Shown: piece by piece, positions 39,301 through 41,761 of the stretch
Layout: the number at the start of each line of letters is the position of its first letter
Position numbering within the stretch: the first letter of the stretch is position 1
Source: Phoronis australis
Taxonomy: Eukaryota; Phoronida; Phoronidae
DNA: 41,761 nucleotides
Direction of reading: 5' to 3'
NCBI GenBank assembly: GCA_002633005.1
Contig: NMRA01000098.1
Coordinates: 1-41,761, forward strand
The notes under the pieces: model-generated
Databases searched by the model: none
What the model saw: the letters and a program-made list of their open reading frames with translations, nothing else
Told to the model about the DNA's origin: nothing
Translations under genes and position numbers: made by a program

Positions 39301-41689
39301 AAAATTCTTCTGCAAAGTGGGTAAATAAAACCTGTTGTGGCTTCCAAAGGTGGCGTGACATCAGCATCATATCCTTGTTGCACTGTTTCTACTGTAACAT
39401 TGTACAACGTCCCGGGCGTGCACAGAGAGCAGGTTCCGTTTCTCGCCGAGCTTGGAAGATGCCGTTTTTCGGTATGACCACGAGCAACACATCTAAGATT
39501 GTAACCTTCTCTATTGCCTGCAGCATGTGACCACGAGACAAACACTTTTGTCTTCGTTGTAGTGACAACTTGAAGATTGATAACCTTAGCGAGACCTGTG
39601 TGGACATTTGCTGCGTCAATAAGGAGTGAGGCAAAGAGCACAAAAGTTCACGCATCTTACAACGCAAATAGTTTTGCCCGAAGACTTTTGTAGAAACTTT
39701 TTAGAGACCTTCTGGCACAGAGGATCTGCGGATGCCATTTTGTAAAACATGTGTACTGTAAGACAGGAAGATCTGATGCAGAGTGCACGTGTTGTACTGC
39801 TTCACAAACCATCTGCAAGAGATGTTACACTAGCTGCTTGTAATACATTCGCAAACCGGAGTTTCTGATATACTTTTATGCAACATAAACACTGCACGCT
39901 TGCTTATGACAGTAGGCTAGGAATTGCAATTGTTTCGAAAGCTATACTAAGATTGTTTGCCTTACGTGTCTTCGATAACAAAGGCTGAGAAGAGACGTTT
40001 GTAAATCCGCCAAGCATTGATGTTACGTGCACTTCATATTCGGCTCCAGGTGTCACTCCTAAACAACTCCCGCTTCTTTCGTCGTTGGACACCACCGTTT
40101 CTGAGATCTTGTTGCCGATGGAGGTGCACGTGACCGCGTAGTTACCAACATTTCCGTCCGCGTGGTCCCAACGAACCCGTATTTCCGTTGCGGAAGAATA
40201 AATTATTTCACAGTTTTGAACGGCTGCAAGCCCTGTAAATCCATTTGTTTCACGAATACTTGTCAATGTAATTTGAGAGTGGTATCGTATAAAAAGATGA
40301 TTTACACTTGCCAATCAAACGTGCAAAGTCTGAGAAGAAAGGCAATGTGCAATCGTGTTTATGATACGATCTCTGTGGACTGTTTTTTTTTTCTACTGCC
40401 AAGAAGCGATAATGGAACAGTCCAGTTTTGGTGCATTGTCAACTTAAGTCACACCAATATCAAGCTAAGTCACGCCAACATCAAGGAGCATAAACGAAAA
40501 TTGTACGGCGTGTGTACGTCAGTCTTTATGTTACGTTGTTTTGTATACTGCCGGATAATTTCCTATGAAACTCCATCACTGGAAGGCGCCCACGTGCGCA
40601 TTAGAGATGATAAAGAAGGAAAAAGAGAACATGGAAGTTTTATCAGGAATGAAAAGCGACTGGTGATGTTTAGAACGCATTACCCAAAACAACATTTATC
40701 ATTGCTTTCTTTAATTTTGTGGTCCTTGAAAGGACCGTTCTGTTCGTAGGTTGGCTATTTCACGTTGACAAGGGACGCTTTTAAGCAAATTAAAATTTGT
40801 TTAATGGCACCCAAACAACCGTCAAAATTAAATCGTGCTGGTTTTACTAGCCCGTGCGAAGTGTTTTTGCATTTTCCAATCACCACGCAAGACACAGCTC
40901 TGCTTCATTCTAAACTAGCGAAAAGATTCTGCTGTGCTCAGGTGGCATGTGACTTACTGTTATCTTTGTACCCCTGTGGTGTTTTACACCATCTGCGAAA
41001 TGGTCAAAATATCATTTGGTTCAGTTTGACAACCCAAGGTTGCCATTTCTCTTTGAAATGGTGGTAAGCTCGAACTGCCGAATCGTATTCAAAATCAAAT
41101 ATTTTAACGAAAATCCTTCTGCACAACGAACTCTAAGTATTGACATAAACTGAACAGATTTTTCCTTCTTACAACACGGTAATCAACCGCCATGTACTGA
41201 TCGCGAGCCGTTCCTTTCGACGATATCAAGCTGCGTCAACAGAACAACAAAACCAAGTTTTGAAAAAGGCGCAGATTTCCAAAAAGCTTCCTGGGCCCTT
41301 TTTGAAACAAAAATGGACTTGAAGAAATTATTTCCGTAAAAGCGCCCAGACAATAGACATCTGGGTTGACTTTGTTATGGTGAAGACAATTCGACTAATC
41401 ATATGTGAGACATGAAGTCTACCTGTCCTATTTTCCATAGGACCAGTCGTGGCATTCTCAAATCCACTCAGCATTGTAGTCACGAACACGGCGTAAACTG
41501 CCCCAGGCGTGAGATGACGGCAGGTGCTGCTATTGACTGTTGCGGCTGCAACTGCTTCACGTGGAGGATCACCTAGAGTCTGACAAGTCACACAATAACT
41601 TCCAACGTTGCCGTCGGCGTGACGCCAGGTGACGTCCATGTCCGTGGTGCCAGCTCGCGTTATTTGCAATCTGGTTACTACGGCAAGGC
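26325..41689 (-). CDS. Receptor-like membrane protein with FN3 and TSP1 domains (gene span, 5' end outside window)
   Basis: Coding pieces from N- to C-terminus on the minus strand: FN3 at 41423-41689, 39966-40232, 39332-39595, 37052-37339, 35963-36241 and 34319-34606; TSP1 at 33573-33740 and 32358-32510; transmembrane plus tail exon from 32077 down; and a probable terminal exon 26325-27383. Every ectodomain exon begins and ends in phase 1, so each is an exchangeable single-domain module. Order and topology suggest a type I plasma-membrane protein with an adhesive ectodomain and a very long Ser/Thr-rich cytoplasmic tail without an enzyme domain. The tail has ITIM-like and YxN tyrosine motifs, suggesting SH2-adaptor signalling (inference). 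The signal peptide and possibly more FN3 domains lie beyond 41761. I know no named orthologue. The join to the last exon is the least certain part. Confidence 0.8.
28387..28544. mobile_element. Small MITE with 13-bp inverted ends
   Basis: CATGGGCGGCGCA and TGCGCCGCCCATG are exact inverted termini. The apparent target duplication is TAAA on both sides (28383-28386 and 28545-28548). The interior is G/C-rich, with two related GGGGGGCT...AGCCCCCC palindromes. Confidence 0.8.
28612..28639 (+). other. G-quadruplex-capable tract
   Basis: Four G runs separated by TTAA, TT and TTGT: GGG, GGGGG, GGGGG, GGGGG. This satisfies the G3+N1-7 rule on the plus strand. It lies in a longer G/T-rich stretch just after the MITE. 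Confidence 0.75.
29277..29315. repeat. 11-bp inverted repeat
   Basis: CCCAACTTGTT and AACAAGTTGGG with a 17-base spacer. No context suggests a function. Confidence 0.7.
30102..32077 (-). CDS. Transmembrane and cytoplasmic-tail exon of the receptor-like gene
   Basis: Acceptor GTTTTCAG at 32085-32078, entering in phase 1 (GKSGTISTNKLD...). A hydrophobic segment of about 24 residues (IIWIIVSCLIVFVTMILACC and on) is followed by the stop-transfer cluster RHRKR. About 610 Ser/Glu/Thr-rich residues follow with no enzyme domain. Short motifs: VSYCGI (31281-31298) and SRYLSV (30759-30776) fit the ITIM consensus; TYYDNL (31098-31115) contains YDN, a GRB2-type SH2 site. The word SKQE occurs three times in similar surroundings (LPSSKQEL, FPSKQEI, LPCSKQER). 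The open frame runs to a stop at 30078-30080. If spliced to 27383, the exon would end at 30102. Confidence 0.82.
32358..32510 (-). CDS. TSP1 repeat exon 2
   Basis: A 153-bp phase 1-1 exon: acceptor ACAATAG, donor GTTG/GTAAGG. It encodes VFHKWGPWSKCTVTCG, then RRQRVYSCDINC and IETCASDIHC: a thrombospondin type 1 repeat with six cysteines. WGPW is a C-mannosylation motif and CTVTCG fits the O-fucosylation site (family knowledge). It sits next to the membrane. Confidence 0.88.
32511..33572 (-). other. Receptor gene intron between the TSP1 exons
   Basis: Nothing recognised. The open frame at 32792-33130 on the plus strand looks like chance. Confidence 0.55.
33573..33740 (-). CDS. TSP1 repeat exon 1
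   Basis: A 168-bp phase 1-1 exon: acceptor TTCAAATCAG, donor TCGG/GTGAGA. It encodes LWSIWGDWGGCSVTCGNGTQ, then RRSRQC and KSCTKAPC. WxxWxxW and CSVTCG are the standard C-mannosylation and O-fucosylation signatures. An alternative AG eight bases further in would break the phase pattern. Confidence 0.88.
33861..34040 (+). repeat. Pyrimidine-rich low-complexity tract
   Basis: About 180 bp of mostly C and T on the plus strand (CTCTCC, CTTCCCCTCCCTCCCC). It would be purine-rich in the transcript. It lies in the receptor intron. Confidence 0.75.
34319..34606 (-). CDS. FN3 exon (sixth in window; classical subtype)
   Basis: A 288-bp phase 1-1 exon: acceptor TTCGTAACAG, donor ACTG/GTGGGT. It encodes DPYPPSHVSIATVFNDG, LTVEWTPPKVGYFTHYVIEY and LAPGTEYLINVMC. 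This is the fibronectin III fold with the usual Trp, the PP-x-VG turn, Tyr-Val-Ile-x-Tyr strand and L-x-PGT-x-Y. It is the membrane-nearest FN3, just ahead of the TSP1 repeats. Confidence 0.92.
34827..34978 (+). repeat. 19-bp minisatellite, eight copies
   Basis: The unit CGATCTGTATGTTCACACC repeats eight times in exact 19-bp register, with T/C variation at one position. Because 19 is not a multiple of three, all three frames stay open and show a 19-residue cycle. That explains three overlapping spurious frames. It is intronic. Confidence 0.97.
35144..35350. mobile_element. Possible small MITE with degenerate ends
   Basis: The left end is GTTGCATGAAAA, followed by TCCCTACTTA. The right end reads GTTGCGCGAAAC on the minus strand, followed by TCCTAAGTAGGGACTTA. 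The inverted relation is imperfect and no clear target duplication is seen. Confidence 0.45.
35351..35962 (-). other. Receptor gene intron, nothing recognised
   Basis: AT-rich intron with no supported feature. Confidence 0.55.
35963..36241 (-). CDS. FN3 exon (fifth in window; cysteine-bearing subtype, divergent)
   Basis: A 279-bp phase 1-1 exon: acceptor GCTATAG, donor ACAA/GTGCGT. It encodes EVTVIESTVSTIKATWKHAEG, YILLCAVV and GTCANLSAGLLYGISVTT. The W-x-HAEGN motif and the two cysteines match the first three FN3 exons, but the loop between the cysteines is longer. The donor is weaker than its neighbours. Confidence 0.85.
36242..37051 (-). other. Receptor gene intron, nothing recognised
   Basis: No supported feature. 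The open frames at 36514-36999 are overlapping chance frames. Confidence 0.55.
37052..37339 (-). CDS. FN3 exon (fourth in window; classical subtype)
   Basis: A 288-bp phase 1-1 exon: acceptor CCCACTTTAG, donor ACGG/GTAAGA. It encodes VPESPRDLRLDTSIHW, FEVRWQPPSVGSLTSYVVKY and LDPGSEFGVMVYSK. It has the same length and the same PP-x-VG and Y-V-V/I-x-Y features as the FN3 at 34319-34606, and lacks the HA-x-GN motif. Confidence 0.92.
37505..37955. repeat. Large foldback element with TATATTAATATA dyads
   Basis: The arms, 37505-37632 and 37828-37955, are about 128 bp each and inverted copies, starting AACAGCTTATTATTTAAAAT on the left. Each arm carries a self-complementary block, CCTATATTAATATAGG, flanked by GAGGCC/GGCCTC. 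A third such block sits at about 37804-37828. The middle (37640-37790) is the dispersed repeat of 3840-4000 in reverse. An N at 37793 marks a gap inside. It lies in the receptor intron. Confidence 0.85.
37793..37793. other. Single N: assembly gap inside the foldback
   Basis: Located at the inner edge of the right arm. Palindromic DNA is prone to misassembly, so the exact structure of the centre is uncertain. Confidence 0.95.
37956..38962 (-). other. Receptor gene intron, nothing recognised
   Basis: A 62-codon minus-strand frame (38675-38863) is present but has no acceptor, no donor and no FN3 or TSP1 motif. I see no other feature. Confidence 0.5.
38963..39081 (-). repeat. tRNA-like SINE head remnant
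   Basis: The minus strand begins GGGCAACGTGGCTTAGTGG, which contains a good polymerase III A box (TGGCTTAGTGG). About 90 bases on there is a T-arm-like CTCGGGCAAATCCCGGG, resembling a B box with one base lost. At 119 bp it is too long for a tRNA, so a decayed tRNA-derived SINE is more likely. Confidence 0.4.
39332..39595 (-). CDS. FN3 exon (third in window; cysteine-bearing subtype)
   Basis: A 264-bp phase 1-1 exon: acceptor CCACACAG, donor ACAG/GTTTTA. It encodes GLAKVINLQVVTTTKTKV, VSWSHAAGNREGYNLRC and NGTCSLCTPGTLYNVTVET. It shares W-x-HA-x-GN, Y-x-x-x-C and the second cysteine before PG-x-x-Y with its neighbours. Confidence 0.92.
39596..39965 (-). other. Receptor gene intron, nothing recognised
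   Basis: Ordinary intron of 370 bp. Confidence 0.6.
39966..40232 (-). CDS. FN3 exon (second in window; cysteine-bearing subtype)
   Basis: A 267-bp phase 1-1 exon: acceptor GATTTACAG, donor ACAC/GTAAGG. It encodes GLAAVQNCEIIYSSATEI, VRWDHADGNVGNYAVTC and GSCLGVTPGAEYEVHVTS. Identical in length to the FN3 at 41423-41689 and closest to it in motif, suggesting recent duplication. Confidence 0.92.
40233..41422 (-). other. Receptor gene intron, nothing recognised
   Basis: The 195-codon plus-strand frame at 40162-40749 overlaps the FN3 exon in antisense and has no recognisable domain, so I leave it out. No other feature seen. Confidence 0.55.
41423..41689 (-). CDS. FN3 exon (first in window; cysteine-bearing subtype)
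   Basis: A 267-bp phase 1-1 exon: acceptor AATTTTCAG, donor ACAG/GTAGAC. It encodes GLAVVTRLQITRAG, VTWRHADGNVGSYCVTC and SSTCRHLTPGAVYAVFVTT. The frame enters from an exon to the right of the window, so the protein continues N-terminally. Confidence 0.92.
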
Positions 41690-41761
41690 CTGAAAATTTT
41701 GAAGTTTATGAAGTCGGCTTCCCGGTTGAATTGACTCAGAAATCTGCATCTACGCATATCT

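Noticed and set aside
40162-40749. Plus-strand 195-codon open frame
   Set aside because: Overlaps a well-supported FN3 exon in antisense, and no recognisable domain.

Overview
The window is nuclear DNA from an animal. It has spliced genes with GT-AG introns, an intact PIN4-type parvulin gene, multi-exon fibronectin-III and thrombospondin-1 modules, and many small transposon remnants in introns. Its AT-rich base composition, intron load, Penelope-like GIY-YIG fragment and cysteine-bearing FN3 type fit a marine invertebrate (cnidarian, sponge, lancelet or similar). I cannot name the species. Two single-N gaps (5926 and 37793) show it is a draft assembly.

There are three genes. (1) 1012-9788, minus strand: PIN4 (parvulin-14 peptidyl-prolyl isomerase), three coding exons, 133 codons. 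Its exon 2 appears twice because a segment of about 1.6 kb (4335-5925 and 5927-7524) is present in tandem, with the N exactly at the junction. This is most simply two unmerged haplotype contig ends. Its second intron carries a decayed non-LTR retrotransposon. (2) About 10350-22822, plus strand: a head-to-head neighbour, a 413-codon leucine-rich-repeat protein of the ribonuclease-inhibitor type. It has lysine-rich ends and a charged linker splitting its repeats. It has eleven coding exons, all with frame-compatible GT-AG junctions. I do not recognise a named orthologue. (3) 26325-41689 and beyond the right edge, minus strand: the 3' part of a large single-pass receptor-like gene with six FN3 exons, two TSP1 exons, a transmembrane segment, and a long serine/threonine-rich cytoplasmic tail with ITIM-like tyrosine motifs but no enzyme domain. 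Every ectodomain exon is a phase 1-1 module. The FN3 domains fall into two clear subtypes.

Between and inside the genes are: two copies of a CAGGGCTTGG-ended TIR element (13739-14213, 16105-17211); two copies of a TGCGCGCACCCA-ended element (20795-21030, 25211-25429); a Penelope-like element tail (23820-24318); a mariner/Tc1-like transposase scrap (25935-26100); a small MITE (28387-28544); foldback elements (161-264, 10648-10774, 37505-37955); minisatellites (11911-12370, 34827-34978); and a tRNA-like SINE scrap (38963-39081).

The most useful results are the assembly-type PIN4 exon duplication, the undescribed LRR protein sharing a divergent promoter region with PIN4, and the modular FN3/TSP1 receptor with a signalling-type tail.
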